Shown here: piece after piece, positions 19,579 to 30,060 of the stretch | Position numbering within the stretch: position 1 is the first letter of the stretch | Layout of the letters: the number at the start of each line of letters is the position of its first letter | Origin: Acidobacteria bacterium Ga0077551 | Lineage (GTDB): Bacteria > Pseudomonadota > Alphaproteobacteria > Caulobacterales > Hyphomonadaceae | DNA length: 64,000 nt | Assembly: GCA_001464545.1 (NCBI GenBank) | Contig: LNFC01000014.1 | Span: 62,001 to 126,000, forward strand | Direction: 5' to 3' | Notes under the pieces: model-generated | Seen by the model: the letters and a program-made list of their open reading frames with translations, nothing else | Told to the model about the DNA's origin: nothing | The model's database searches: none | Made by a program: the position numbers and the translations under genes

Positions 19579-19654
19579 GGGCGTCTCCCAGTCTGGGTAG
19601 GCCCCGTCCAATCAGGTAATCTGGGACGCCGCAAGGGTGCGGAGTGGCGCGCGA

Positions 19655-20551
19655 TCAGCGAGTGGATCGCAGGCGGGCCTGCCGCCGCATCCGGGAGCCC
19701 TGTTCGAGCGAGATGGTGCGCAGACCATCCGCGGCGTCGTCATTGGGCGGCATCCGGTTTTTCGGCACGGGCGGGCGTTTCTTGAAATCGGCGATGTCCT
19801 GCACTTCGGCATGAGCATACTCACCCATCTCGACGCGGTTGCGGCCAAGGCGCTTGGCTTCATAGAGCGCGCGGTCGGCGGCCTCGATGGCGGAGCTGAC
19901 ATCCGCGCCGGCGCCGAGCATGCAGAATCCGAAGCTGGCGGTGATGCAGACCTGGTACTCGCCGGTCTCGATCAGCGCCGACTGGATGCGGCTGCGCAGG
20001 CGCTCGCACACGCTGCGGGCGTTTTCGGGTGTCACATCGCTGAGCAGGACGACGAATTCCTCGCCGCCCCAACGGCCCAGCTTGTCAAACGGACCCCGGA
20101 GTTCGGCATGGGCGATCTGGGCCACCGTTTTCAACACGCGGTCGCCGGCCGCGTGGCCATAGAGGTCGTTCACTTCCTTGAAGAAGTCGAGGTCGATGAT
20201 CGCCACGGCGGCCGTCTGCTGCGTGCGGCGCATACGGTAGCACTCCTCATGCGCGCCGCGCAGGAAGAAGCGGCGGTTGAGCAGTCCCGTGAGGTCGTCG
20301 GTCCAGGCGAGCGCCTCAAGGCGGCGCTGGTAGGTGCGGGTGTGGAAATTGTGCAACGTGGCTATGATCGCCGTCGGGATGGCGACGCAGCCGGTCACGT
20401 AGAGGTTCAAGCGCACATAGTCGCTTGCTTGAACCGGAATGCCGAGTTGGAAGACGACGATCGAGACAATGAACGATATGCTCAGCGCTGACAGGCAGAC
20501 CAGCGCAAAGTAGTTCACGGACGACATCATGTCGCGAAGGTTGGTGCTCAT
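19655..20551 (-). CDS. membrane-bound diguanylate cyclase (GGDEF)
   Basis: A 298-residue protein with two predicted transmembrane helices (about 13-36 and 47-68) and a cytosolic GGDEF domain from about residue 80. LAWTDDLTGLLNRRFF, AAVAIIDLDFFKEVNDLYGHAAGD and RWGGEEFVVLL (GGEEF at 162-166) are intact, so c-di-GMP synthesis is expected. The product-inhibition I-site, normally RxxD five residues before the motif, reads GPFD (153-156), so feedback control should be lost. No sensory domain is visible apart from the short membrane part. The C-terminal tail is arginine-rich. Confidence 0.92.
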   Translation of the reverse strand: MSTNLRDMMSSVNYFALVCLSALSISFIVSIVVFQLGIPVQASDYVRLNLYVTGCVAIPTAIIATLHNFHTRTYQRRLEALAWTDDLTGLLNRRFFLRGAHEECYRMRRTQQTAAVAIIDLDFFKEVNDLYGHAAGDRVLKTVAQIAHAELRGPFDKLGRWGGEEFVVLLSDVTPENARSVCERLRSRIQSALIETGEYQVCITASFGFCMLGAGADVSSAIEAADRALYEAKRLGRNRVEMGEYAHAEVQDIADFKKRPPVPKNRMPPNDDAADGLRTISLEQGSRMRRQARLRSTR

Positions 20552-20622
20552 CCTGCATCCCTCATCATGTCGAGGATGCTACACATCGAAGCTTGCGGCG
20601 CCGCTCATGGCACCAGACCGGC

Positions 20623-20895
20623 TCAGTTCAGAACCCATTGGCCGTCGACCGAGCGCAGTTTTGCCGGACCGGCCCAGTCGGAATGGGCGACGTGGACCGA
20701 GTGGATGATCGCCTCGATCTCGCGGCGCCAGTGGTCCAGGAAAGCCTGCAGGCGGGGAAAGGCGGGGGCGGTGTCGACCGTCTGCCAGACGAAGCTCTGC
20801 AGCAGCGACCGGTGGGCCGGCATGTAGTAAAGAACTTCGGTCGTGATCAGCCCTGCCCCCTGGATCCGGGCGAGGAAATCGCGGTCAACCGTCAT
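20623..20895 (-). CDS. usg: Usg family protein
   Basis: A 90-residue protein of the Usg family found across alphaproteobacteria: FLARIQGAGLITTEVLYYMPAH, LLQSFVWQTVDTAPAFPRLQAFLDHW and IHSVHVAHSDW are the conserved blocks. The function is not known; the family name derives from its position near other genes in other species. The ATG at 20895 has GGGAG 7 nt upstream, and the leader contains a small hairpin (CCCTGCCG/CGGCAAGG). It is divergent from groES. Confidence 0.88.
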   Translation of the reverse strand: MTVDRDFLARIQGAGLITTEVLYYMPAHRSLLQSFVWQTVDTAPAFPRLQAFLDHWRREIEAIIHSVHVAHSDWAGPAKLRSVDGQWVLN

Positions 20896-21048
20896 GCACG
20901 TCTCCCGTTGGCGTCCTTGCCGTAGCGGCAGGGACTAGGCCGAGATTATGCAGGAAATTCGAAATAGCAATATATTCAATGTGCTAGCAGCTTTCTTGCA
21001 AAGTGCTGCCAAACCCGTTCCGGTTTCAAAATCTTCACTGTCCGACGG

Positions 21049-21077
21049 TTGACGCGGGGAGCCCGACTGACTATCTC
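21049..21077 (+). promoter_or_regulatory. candidate groESL promoter
   Basis: TTGACG at 21049-21054 and TATCTC at 21072-21077 are separated by 17 nt, a fair match to a housekeeping promoter. The expected start point near 21084 places the CIRCE element at the very beginning of the transcript, as is usual for HrcA-controlled chaperonin operons. Confidence 0.5.
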
Positions 21078-21087
21078 CGGCCCATCG

Positions 21088-21114
21088 TTAGCAGTCCACT
21101 CGGGTGAGTGCTAA
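21088..21114. promoter_or_regulatory. CIRCE element (HrcA operator)
   Basis: TTAGCAGTC and GAGTGCTAA are separated by exactly 9 nt. The right arm is the perfect consensus; the left arm has one change (G for C at position 7 of TTAGCACTC). CIRCE is bound by the HrcA repressor and relieves groESL during heat shock. It lies 81 nt upstream of the groES ATG used here. hrcA is not in the window. Confidence 0.93.
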
Positions 21115-21194
21115 ACGTGGGCGCTCTCCCTACTGCTGGCGACCAACTTCAACCCAAAGACCCGAGGTAAGTTATGATCGAAGAGGCAGTCAGA

Positions 21195-21485
21195 ATGAAA
21201 CTTCGTCCCCTGCATGACCGCGTTGTCGTGCGCCGCGTCAAGGAAGAAGAAAAGTCCAAGGGCGGGATCATCATCCCCGACACCGCGAAAGAGAAGCCCC
21301 AGGAGGGCATCGTCGTGGCCGTCGGTAAAGGTGCCCGCGGCGACGACAATGAAATCGTCCCCATGGACGTCAAGCCGAAAGACCGCGTGCTGTTTGGCAA
21401 ATGGTCCGGCACTGAAGTCACGATCGACGGCGAAGAGCTGCTGATCATGAAGGAAAGCGACATCATGGGCGTTCTGGAGAAGTAA
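21195..21485 (+). CDS. groES: co-chaperonin GroES
   Basis: The 10-kDa lid of the GroEL cage. With the ATG at 21195 the protein starts [15 protein letters not shown] and is 96 residues, the normal length; the mobile loop [19 protein letters not shown] and the C-terminal [14 protein letters not shown] are present. An in-frame ATG at 21174 would add seven residues and has its own GAGG at a good distance, so the longer form is possible. It is followed by groEL after 57 nt. Confidence 0.97.
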   Translation: MKLRPLHDRVVVRRVKEEEKSKGGIIIPDTAKEKPQEGIVVAVGKGARGDDNEIVPMDVKPKDRVLFGKWSGTEVTIDGEELLIMKESDIMGVLEK

Positions 21486-21536
21486 GTTCTCCGCCCTCTC
21501 CTCTCCTTTCCTTCTTCCAACCCAATCAAGAGGTAA

Positions 21537-23189
<1,653 letters not shown>

Positions 23190-23219
23190 GTCCAACCCCT
23201 TCCCTCCCTACAAAACGAG

Positions 23220-23250
23220 CGGCCCTCCGGATCAGTCCGGGGGGCCGTTT
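23220..23250 (+). terminator. intrinsic terminator of groESL
   Basis: A 12-bp stem, CGGCCCTCCGGA with TCCGGGGGGCCG (one G-U pair), closes on a TCAG loop and is followed by TTTGCGTT. It starts 31 nt after the groEL stop and separates groESL from the acyl-CoA synthetase gene. Confidence 0.85.
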
Positions 23251-23339
23251 GCGTTGGGGCAAGGATTGCCGCTGCTCGGCCACGCTCCTACGATCCTGCG
23301 CAATGACATAATCGCCAGACGGCGAAGGGGAGAACGCGG

Positions 23340-24944
23340 ATGGACTGGAACTTTGGTGACATGCTGGACGCCGTTGGCGCGGCGCTCGGACCCTCCGACC
23401 TCGCGCTGGCGCACGGCGATCGCAAGATCTACTGGCCGGAGTTCACGGCCCGCACCAACCGGCTTGCGCGGGGCCTGATTTCACTCGGCGCCAAGGCCGG
23501 TGACAAGGCCGGCTTCTACATGCGTAACCAGCCGGAATACATGGAAGCCATGGCGGGCTGTTTCAAAGCGAGCCTGTCCCCGGTGAACGTCAATTACCGC
23601 TATCTCGATGACGAGCTGGTCTACATCATCGACAACTCGGACTCGACGGTCGTGTTCTTCGACGCGGAGTTCATGGCCGAGGTCGAGCGGGTGCGTCAGC
23701 GCCTGCCGCGCGTGGTGGCCTGGGTTCAGATCGGCGGCGGGCCGGTGGCACCGTTTGCGCAGGACTACGAGAAGCTCGCCACGTCGGGAGATCCGTCTCC
23801 GCTCGCGCCGAAGCGTTCCGGTGACGACATTTTCCTTCTCTACACGGGGGGCACCACGGGCCTGCCGAAGGGCGTGATGTGGACGCACAACATCTGGCGC
23901 GAAGCCAGCATGGAAGGCGTGCGCAAGATGGGCCTGCCGGTGCCGGAGACGATGGACGAGCATGTCCAGAACGCGCTGACGGTTGGCCGCTTCTCGCGCC
24001 AGCTGCCCGCCTGCCCGCTGATGCATGGCACCGGCTGGTTCACGGCGATGGGCGCGATGCTGAACGGCGGCGCGGTGGTGACCCTGTCCGAAAAGATCAA
24101 GTTCAGCCCGGTGAACCTGTGGGACACGGTGGAGGCCAACGGCGTGACGTCGATGGCCATCGTGGGCGACGCGTTTGCCAAGCCGATGCTTCAGACGCTG
24201 GATGAGAACCCCGGCCGCTGGAACCTGTCGAGCGTGCTGAACATCGTCTCTTCCGGTGTGATGTGGAGTTCGGAGGTGAAGCAAGGCCTTCTGAAACACA
24301 TCCGGCAGACGGCATTGACCGATAGTTTCGGCGCGTCCGAAGCGGTGGGCTTCGGCTCGTCGATCACCACCGCGGATGGCGGCACGCAGACCTCCAAGTT
24401 CGAGATCGGCGTCAGCTGCAAGGTGTTCACCGAGGATGACCGCGAGGTGCTTCCCGGCAGCGGCGAGCCCGGTTTCATCGCGCGCGGCGGCGCCGTGCCG
24501 CTCGGCTATTACAAGGATCCCGAGAAGACGGCGAAGACCTACAAGACCATCGGCGGGATGCGCTACGCGATCCCGGGCGACTGGTGCACGGTGGAAGCGG
24601 ACGGCTCGATCACGCTGCTCGGACGCGGCTCGAACTGCATCAATACGGCGGGCGAGAAAGTGTATCCGGAGGAAGTGGAAGAGGCGTTGAAGTCTCATAC
24701 GGCGGTGCGGGATGCGCTGGTCGTCGGCGTACCGGATGACAAGTGGGGACAGGCCGTGACGGCGGTGGTGTCGCTGGAGCGGGATGTGTCGGAAGATGAA
24801 CTGCGCGCCTTCGTTCAGGGCAAGCTGGCGCGCTACAAGGCGCCGAAGCGCGTGCTGTTCAAGGACAATCTCGGCCGGGCGCCGAACGGCAAGGCCGACT
24901 ACAAGTCGATCAAGGAATTCGCGCTGAAGGAACTGGGGCTCTAG
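23340..24944 (+). CDS. AMP-forming acyl-CoA synthetase (FadD-like)
   Basis: Activates a carboxylic acid to its acyl-CoA through an acyl-AMP. The 534-residue ANL-family enzyme has the ATP/AMP loop LLYTGGTTGLPKGVMWTH, the A5-like TDSFGASEAVGFGSS, the hinge GDWCTVEADGSITLLGRG and the catalytic-lysine segment GRAPNGKADYKSIKEF near the C-terminus. A GGGGAG precedes the ATG. The exact acyl chain is unknown. It is co-directional with groEL but beyond its terminator, and convergent with a thioesterase gene 2 bp away. Confidence 0.92.
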   Translation: MDWNFGDMLDAVGAALGPSDLALAHGDRKIYWPEFTARTNRLARGLISLGAKAGDKAGFYMRNQPEYMEAMAGCFKASLSPVNVNYRYLDDELVYIIDNSDSTVVFFDAEFMAEVERVRQRLPRVVAWVQIGGGPVAPFAQDYEKLATSGDPSPLAPKRSGDDIFLLYTGGTTGLPKGVMWTHNIWREASMEGVRKMGLPVPETMDEHVQNALTVGRFSRQLPACPLMHGTGWFTAMGAMLNGGAVVTLSEKIKFSPVNLWDTVEANGVTSMAIVGDAFAKPMLQTLDENPGRWNLSSVLNIVSSGVMWSSEVKQGLLKHIRQTALTDSFGASEAVGFGSSITTADGGTQTSKFEIGVSCKVFTEDDREVLPGSGEPGFIARGGAVPLGYYKDPEKTAKTYKTIGGMRYAIPGDWCTVEADGSITLLGRGSNCINTAGEKVYPEEVEEALKSHTAVRDALVVGVPDDKWGQAVTAVVSLERDVSEDELRAFVQGKLARYKAPKRVLFKDNLGRAPNGKADYKSIKEFALKELGL

Positions 24945-24946
24945 CC

Positions 24947-25378
24947 TCAGACCTTGCGGCGGACGGTGCGGAACACGGCGTCGGCGCGGGCCGCGAGGGC
25001 GCCGTCTTCTTTGACGATGCGCGCGGTGACATGGACGAATTCGCCGTCGACAGCGGTGACCATCGGATGCGCTTCGATCCATTCGCCTTCGCGGGCGATT
25101 TCCATGAACTCGACGGTCAGCTTGATCGTGACGGACATCTTGCCAGTAGCGGTCCAGACGGCCCAGGCGAGCGCGCTGTCGGCGAAAGCGCAGGCCATGC
25201 CGCCGTGCAGGAAGCCCATGCCGTTGCAGTGACGGTCCAGCACCCAGAGGCCGGTGCGCATGTCGCCTTCGGCGGTCGCCCGGTAGCTGGGCCCGTTATG
25301 GATGGTGAACTTGCCGCGAGAGGGCGAGGCGGCAAATCCCGGCCGGGGTTCGCGCGCCGGCGAGGCTGAATCAGCCAC
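24947..25378 (-). CDS. PaaI-type hotdog-fold thioesterase
   Basis: A single-domain hotdog thioesterase, likely acting on acyl-CoA. The core NGMGFLHGGMACAFADSALAWAV is the family signature (HGG motif), followed by VTIKLTVEFMEIAREGEWIEA. The likely start is the GTG at 25378, overlapping the end of the DUF192 gene by 8 nt and giving 143 residues; a longer open frame to 25525 only overlaps that gene in another frame. Its convergent neighbour is an acyl-CoA synthetase, but the two are not co-transcribed. Confidence 0.88.
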   Translation of the reverse strand: MADSASPAREPRPGFAASPSRGKFTIHNGPSYRATAEGDMRTGLWVLDRHCNGMGFLHGGMACAFADSALAWAVWTATGKMSVTIKLTVEFMEIAREGEWIEAHPMVTAVDGEFVHVTARIVKEDGALAARADAVFRTVRRKV

Positions 25379-25826
25379 GCGTTTTCTTGAAGATCGGATG
25401 TTCGACGGTGTCGCCCGGGTTGATCCCCAGTTCCTTGGCGCGGCCGCCCGGAATTTCGAGCACGGCGCGTACGGGCACGCCCGGACCGAGGGAGCGGAGC
25501 GAGCCGGGGACAGCGTTGCGGGCAATGGCGATGACCTGACCGGCCTCGTCCATGTAGAGCATGTCGAGCGGGATCAGCGTGTTCTTCATCCACATCGCGG
25601 CGGGGCGGACTTCGCCGAAATCGAACAGCATGCCGGCATCCGGCGCGAGACTTTCCCTGTTCATCAGGCCTTCGCGGATCGCGTCGGGCGTATCGGCGAT
25701 CTCGACCGTGAAGGCGTGCGAGGCTTCATCGGTTTTCACGGTCAGCGGGGTTACCGCCAGCTGGGCGAAGGCAAGCTGGGCGAAGAAGGCCAGCGCGACG
25801 GCAGAGGCAAACAGAAAACGGGTCAT
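25371..25826 (-). CDS. DUF192 family secreted protein
   Basis: A 151-residue protein with a clear signal peptide (MTRFLFASAVALAFFAQLAFA) ahead of a DUF192 domain: FTVEIADTPDAIREGLMNRESL, GMLFDFGEVRPAAMWMKNTLIPLDMLY and VLEIPGGRAKELGINPGDTV. The family is widespread, periplasmic or outer-layer, and has no settled function. The ATG at 25826 gives a good signal peptide; a TTG at 25862 in frame is the alternative. It overlaps the thioesterase gene, so the two are probably co-expressed. Confidence 0.9.
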   Translation of the reverse strand: MTRFLFASAVALAFFAQLAFAQLAVTPLTVKTDEASHAFTVEIADTPDAIREGLMNRESLAPDAGMLFDFGEVRPAAMWMKNTLIPLDMLYMDEAGQVIAIARNAVPGSLRSLGPGVPVRAVLEIPGGRAKELGINPGDTVEHPIFKKTRG

Positions 25827-25936
25827 GCGGGCAGGAATAATCACCGGAATCGAAAGCGGCAAGCGCCGGACGCTGTAGTCATTGGTTTGTCGCGGCGTTT
25901 TTCCGAGAACCGGTTTCCACTTTTCGGAACGCCGCT

Positions 25937-26464
25937 TCAGCGTTTTGCGCGAACCGACAGTACGTGGTCGCCCTTGGCGCCGGATTCGATGACAACCTCG
26001 ATCAGCGTGCCGGGTTCGACCTCGTCATAGCCGGCTTTACGCAGGGCGACGGCGTGGACGAAAATGTCGATCTCGTCGGTGCCGCGGCGGACGAAGCCGT
26101 AGCCGCGGGCCTTGTTGAACCATTTGAGGGTGACGGTTTCATAGTCCGGACGCTCGCCGCGCTCCTTGGCGACGGCGGCGCGGGGGCGCTCCATCTCGAT
26201 GATGTGGACGGTCTGCCAGCCGCGCGGACGCAGGGCGGCGTCGCAGACGATCTTGGCGCCCTCGTCGGCGACGGTCTCGCCATAGTCGCGCAGGCAGGAG
26301 ATGTGGATCATCACGTCGCCGGTCAGCGATGCATCCGACGCCGATTCCGCGACGATGAAGCCATACCCCTTGACGGTGTCGAACCACTTCACGTGGCCGA
26401 TGACCCTGACCACCGGTTCGGCAGCAGGCGGATCTGATTCGCTTCTGGCCACGCTATTTGTCAT
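25937..26464 (-). CDS. double cold-shock-domain protein
   Basis: Two cold-shock domains in one 175-residue chain. The first (about 22-90) has GHVKWFDTVKGYGFIVAES, the second (about 108-173) VTLKWFNKARGYGFVRRG then DIFVHAVALRKAGYD; both carry RNP1-like KGYGFI/RGYGFV motifs for single-stranded nucleic acid. The two-domain form is common in alphaproteobacteria. The start MTNSVARSE at 26464 was preferred; ATGs at 26473 and 26515 are further upstream in frame. tRNA-Glu lies upstream on the same strand. Confidence 0.92.
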   Translation of the reverse strand: MTNSVARSESDPPAAEPVVRVIGHVKWFDTVKGYGFIVAESASDASLTGDVMIHISCLRDYGETVADEGAKIVCDAALRPRGWQTVHIIEMERPRAAVAKERGERPDYETVTLKWFNKARGYGFVRRGTDEIDIFVHAVALRKAGYDEVEPGTLIEVVIESGAKGDHVLSVRAKR

Positions 26465-26588
26465 CAACCACATTCCCCAGACACGAAAACTAGTGTGCGA
26501 AAACGCGCTTGTCACGCGATGTTCACAAGCCCCGAGTGATTCGGGACCTCATTCGAGGGAAGATGCGGCAAAATAAGGGCGGAGAAGC

Positions 26589-26663
26589 TGGCAGTCCCTA
26601 GGGGAGTCGAACCCCTCTTTTCAGGTTGAAAACCTGACGTCCTAACCGATAGACGAAGGGACC
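26589..26663 (-). tRNA. tRNA-Glu (UUC anticodon)
   Basis: The minus strand gives a 75-nt cloverleaf with encoded CCA. The acceptor GGTCCCT pairs with AGGGACT (a G-U pair at position 1), the D-loop has TCTATCGGTTAGGA, the anticodon loop is TTTTCAA and the T-arm AGGGGTTCGACTCCCCT. Anticodon UUC decodes GAA and GAG. Confidence 0.97.
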
Positions 26664-26740
26664 GCACGGCTTTGAGAGGCGCGATATAGCGGCTGATTCA
26701 GGACAGGGCAACCCACCTCACCGCGTTTGAGACAGTTTGT

Positions 26741-28549
26741 TCAGACGCGGCTGACATCCAGTGTTTCGAGCTGCACACGCTCGCGTCCGTTCCAGGTATC
26801 GGCCTTGAGGCGGCCGGCGAGGCTGAGCCGCCCGCCCTGCCGCAGCGCGTCGCCCATCGGCGTGCCTTCGGCGCGCCAGGCAATGGACTCGAGACGGCCC
26901 GAGGCGTCCTCGACGGTGAAGCGCAGGTGCTGCGTGCCGACGCGGCGGACGCCGGTGATGTTGACATCCTTCAGAAGGAAGACCGGTTCCGGCGCACCGA
27001 CGCCGAAGGGGCCGATGGAGGCGATGGCGGTGACCAGCTGCGGCGTGGCGGCGCCGGGGGCGAGGACCGCGTCGATGTCCATGTCGAGCGCGGCGTCGCG
27101 CTCGGCGGCGAAGGAGGACATGTGGTCGAGCATCCAGGCGTCGAGCGCCGGCAGCTGTTCCGGGTCCATGCTCAGGCCGCCGGCCATGGCGTGGCCGCCG
27201 CCGGAAAGGATGACGCCCTGGCGGGCGGCTTCCGAGATGGCGGCGCCGAGATTGACACCCTTGACCGAACGGCCGGAGCCCTTGGCGACCGGGCCGAGAC
27301 CATCGCCCCAACCGATGACGATGCTGGGGAGGTGGAAGCGGTCCTTGAGGCGGCCGGCGACGATGCCGATGACGCCGGGGTGCCAGCCTTCGCCGGCGGC
27401 GATGAGGACGCCGCGTGCGGGATTTTCAGCGAGCGCACGTTCGGCCTGCGCGGTGGCCGCATCGAGGATGGCGGATTCCAGCGCCTTGCGTTCGTCGTTG
27501 AGGCCGTGGAGGCGTTCTGCGAGTTCGATGGCTTCGGCGCGGTCGTCGGTGGCGAGGAGTTTGGCGGCGAGCCAGGGGTCGCCGACGCGGCCGCCGGCAT
27601 TGAGGCGCGGGCCGAGCAGGAAGGTCGCGTGGTAGACCGTCTCGATCTTGCCGATGCCGGAGACATCCGCGAGGGCGCGCAGTCCGGGGTTCTGGTCGCG
27701 GGCCATCATGCTGAGGCCCTGGCGGACGAAGGCGCGGTTGACGCCGTGTAGCGGGGCCATGTCGCACAAGGTGCCGAGCGCGCAGAGATCGAGCAGCGGC
27801 ATGATGTCGGGCAGGCCGCCGGGCGGGGCGATGCTGCGCTCGCGGGCGAGACGGTTGAGGGCGGCGACGAAGACGAAGACGACGCCGGCAGCAGCAAGGT
27901 GGCCCTGCCCCGAATTGCAGTCCGGCCGGTTGGGGTTGACCAGCGCAGCGGTGTGAGGGACGGCGCCGGACATCAGGTGGTGGTCGATCACGACGATCGG
28001 CAGGTTGATCGCGACGGCCTCGTCGAGCGCGCGGATGGCGGCGGCGCCGCAATCAACCGTGACGACGAGTTCGGCGCCTTGCGCCTTGAGATACCGGAAG
28101 GCTTCCGGCGAGGGGCCGTAGCCCTCTTCCAGACGGTCCGGCACATAGAGGCCGAGGTCGCGGCCCCAGGCGCGAAAGTAGCGGGCGAGGATGGCGGAAG
28201 AGGTGCCGCCATCGACGTCATAGTCGGCGAAGACGACGACCTTTCGGCCATCGAGGATGGCGTCGAGGATGACACCGGCGGCCTTGTCCATGTCGGCGAA
28301 GCTGCTCGGGTCCGGGAAGAATTCGCGCAGGGTGGGCGCGAGGTAAGCGGCGGCGGCGCCAGCTTCGACGCCGCGCACGGCCAGGAGGCGGGCCAGCAGG
28401 TCCGATCCGCTGACAGCCGGCAAGAGGCTTTGGACGGCGCGCGGCTCGGCCTGAAGCAGGCGCCAGCGGCGGCCACCGACCGACAGGGCGGCCGCGTCCG
28501 GGGCATCTGGCACGGGTTTCTTGGCAGGCTTCGTCATTTGCGGGGCCAT
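26741..28549 (-). CDS. recJ: single-stranded-DNA-specific exonuclease RecJ
   Basis: A 5'-3' single-strand exonuclease used in recombination, mismatch and base-excision repair. The 602-residue DHH-family protein shows motif I ADYDVDGGTSS, motif III DHHLMSGAVPH and the DHHA1 motif SGGGHAMAGGLSM, followed by the OB-fold C-terminus (VTGVRRVGTQHLRFTVED). The metal-binding aspartates and histidines are present. It is divergent from purB across 132 bp. Confidence 0.96.
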   Translation of the reverse strand: MAPQMTKPAKKPVPDAPDAAALSVGGRRWRLLQAEPRAVQSLLPAVSGSDLLARLLAVRGVEAGAAAAYLAPTLREFFPDPSSFADMDKAAGVILDAILDGRKVVVFADYDVDGGTSSAILARYFRAWGRDLGLYVPDRLEEGYGPSPEAFRYLKAQGAELVVTVDCGAAAIRALDEAVAINLPIVVIDHHLMSGAVPHTAALVNPNRPDCNSGQGHLAAAGVVFVFVAALNRLARERSIAPPGGLPDIMPLLDLCALGTLCDMAPLHGVNRAFVRQGLSMMARDQNPGLRALADVSGIGKIETVYHATFLLGPRLNAGGRVGDPWLAAKLLATDDRAEAIELAERLHGLNDERKALESAILDAATAQAERALAENPARGVLIAAGEGWHPGVIGIVAGRLKDRFHLPSIVIGWGDGLGPVAKGSGRSVKGVNLGAAISEAARQGVILSGGGHAMAGGLSMDPEQLPALDAWMLDHMSSFAAERDAALDMDIDAVLAPGAATPQLVTAIASIGPFGVGAPEPVFLLKDVNITGVRRVGTQHLRFTVEDASGRLESIAWRAEGTPMGDALRQGGRLSLAGRLKADTWNGRERVQLETLDVSRV

Positions 28550-28681
28550 TGCGAATCGAGGCTGAGCTTAGCGCGTGCCGCGGCCGAATAGAATCCCTGC
28601 GCCGCACGGACGCGCCGTCTCTGACTGGCCTTACGGCGCCGAAGCCCTTATGGGCAGGGCAGACGCAACGGAGACCGCCCC

Positions 28682-29980
28682 ATGATCCCTCGCTACACCC
28701 GCCCCGAAATGGCAGCGATCTGGACTCCGGAGAGCCGTTTCGGGATCTGGCTCGAGATCGAGACACTCGCGGCCGAAGCCATGGAAGAGATGGGGACGAT
28801 CCCTAAGGGCGTGTCGAAGGCCGTGCGTGAGCGGGCCGCCTTTGAAGTCGACCGGATCGACGAGATCGAGCGCGAAGTGAAGCATGACGTGATCGCGTTC
28901 CTGACGAACGTGGCGGAGCATGTAGGCGACGAGGCACGCTTCCTGCACCTCGGGATGACCTCTTCGGACGTGCTCGACACCTGCCTCAACGTACAGCTGG
29001 TGCGCGCGGCGGACCTGATGCTGGGCGGGATCGACCGGGTGCTGGCGGCGCTGAAGAAGCGGGCCTACGAGTTCAAGTACACGCCGACCATCGGGCGCAG
29101 CCATGGCATCCATGCTGAGCCGACGACGTTCGGTGTGAAGCTGGCCGGTTTCCATGCGGAGTTCCAGCGGGCACGGCAGCGCTTACTGATTGCGCGCGAG
29201 GAGGTTGCGACCTGCGCGATTTCGGGCGCTGTGGGAACGTTTGCGAATATTGATCCGCACGTGGAAGAGCATGTCGCGGCGAAGCTTGGCCTGCGGATCG
29301 AGCCGGTGTCCACGCAGGTGATCCCGCGCGACCGGCATGCGATGTATTTTGCCGTGCTGGGCGTGATTGCGTCTTCGGTCGAGCGGCTGGCGACGGAAAT
29401 CCGGCATCTTCAGCGTACGGAGGTTCTGGAAGCCGAGGAGTATTTCTCGGCCGGACAGAAGGGATCCTCCGCGATGCCGCACAAGCGCAATCCGGTGCTG
29501 ACGGAAAACCTGACGGGCCTTGCGCGGCTTGTGCGCTCAGCTGTGACGCCGGCGCTGGAAAACGTTGCGCTTTGGCACGAGCGGGACATCTCCCACTCCT
29601 CGGTCGAGCGCGGGATTGGTCCGGATGCAACCATCCACCTGGACTTTGCGCTGCACCGCCTCGGCGGCGTGGTCGAGAACCTGGTTGTCTACCCCGAGAA
29701 CATGCTGCGCACGATCAACAGCATGGGCGGTCTGCACAATTCGCAGCGCATCCTGCTGGCGCTGGTAGAGAAGGGATTCAGCCGGGAGGATGCCTACCGT
29801 CTGGTGCAGCGCAATGCGATGCGGACCTGGAAGAAGGAAGGCGATCTCGACGTGCTACTGAAGGCGGACGCGGAGATCACCGCGAAGCTGAAGCCGTCCG
29901 AAATCGATGCACTTTTCGATCTGGAGTATCATTTCAAGCACGCTGACACGATCTTCGAGAGGGTGTTCGGCGCCGCCTGA
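28682..29980 (+). CDS. purB: adenylosuccinate lyase
   Basis: Catalyses two fumarate-releasing steps in purine synthesis. The 432-residue fumarase/aspartase-superfamily protein contains TSSDVLDTCLNVQL, GRSHGIHAEPTTFGVK with the catalytic histidine, and the superfamily signature KGSSAMPHKRNPVLTEN. GGAG lies 8 nt before the ATG. The length is typical of the shorter PurB class. Confidence 0.97.
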   Translation: MIPRYTRPEMAAIWTPESRFGIWLEIETLAAEAMEEMGTIPKGVSKAVRERAAFEVDRIDEIEREVKHDVIAFLTNVAEHVGDEARFLHLGMTSSDVLDTCLNVQLVRAADLMLGGIDRVLAALKKRAYEFKYTPTIGRSHGIHAEPTTFGVKLAGFHAEFQRARQRLLIAREEVATCAISGAVGTFANIDPHVEEHVAAKLGLRIEPVSTQVIPRDRHAMYFAVLGVIASSVERLATEIRHLQRTEVLEAEEYFSAGQKGSSAMPHKRNPVLTENLTGLARLVRSAVTPALENVALWHERDISHSSVERGIGPDATIHLDFALHRLGGVVENLVVYPENMLRTINSMGGLHNSQRILLALVEKGFSREDAYRLVQRNAMRTWKKEGDLDVLLKADAEITAKLKPSEIDALFDLEYHFKHADTIFERVFGAA

Positions 29981-30060
29981 CGGTGAATTGTTGACGTGAG
30001 GGGCTGGCTGGCCATGATGGCGCCAGCGAACGCAGTTTTTCTGACACGATGGGGCTTTGC

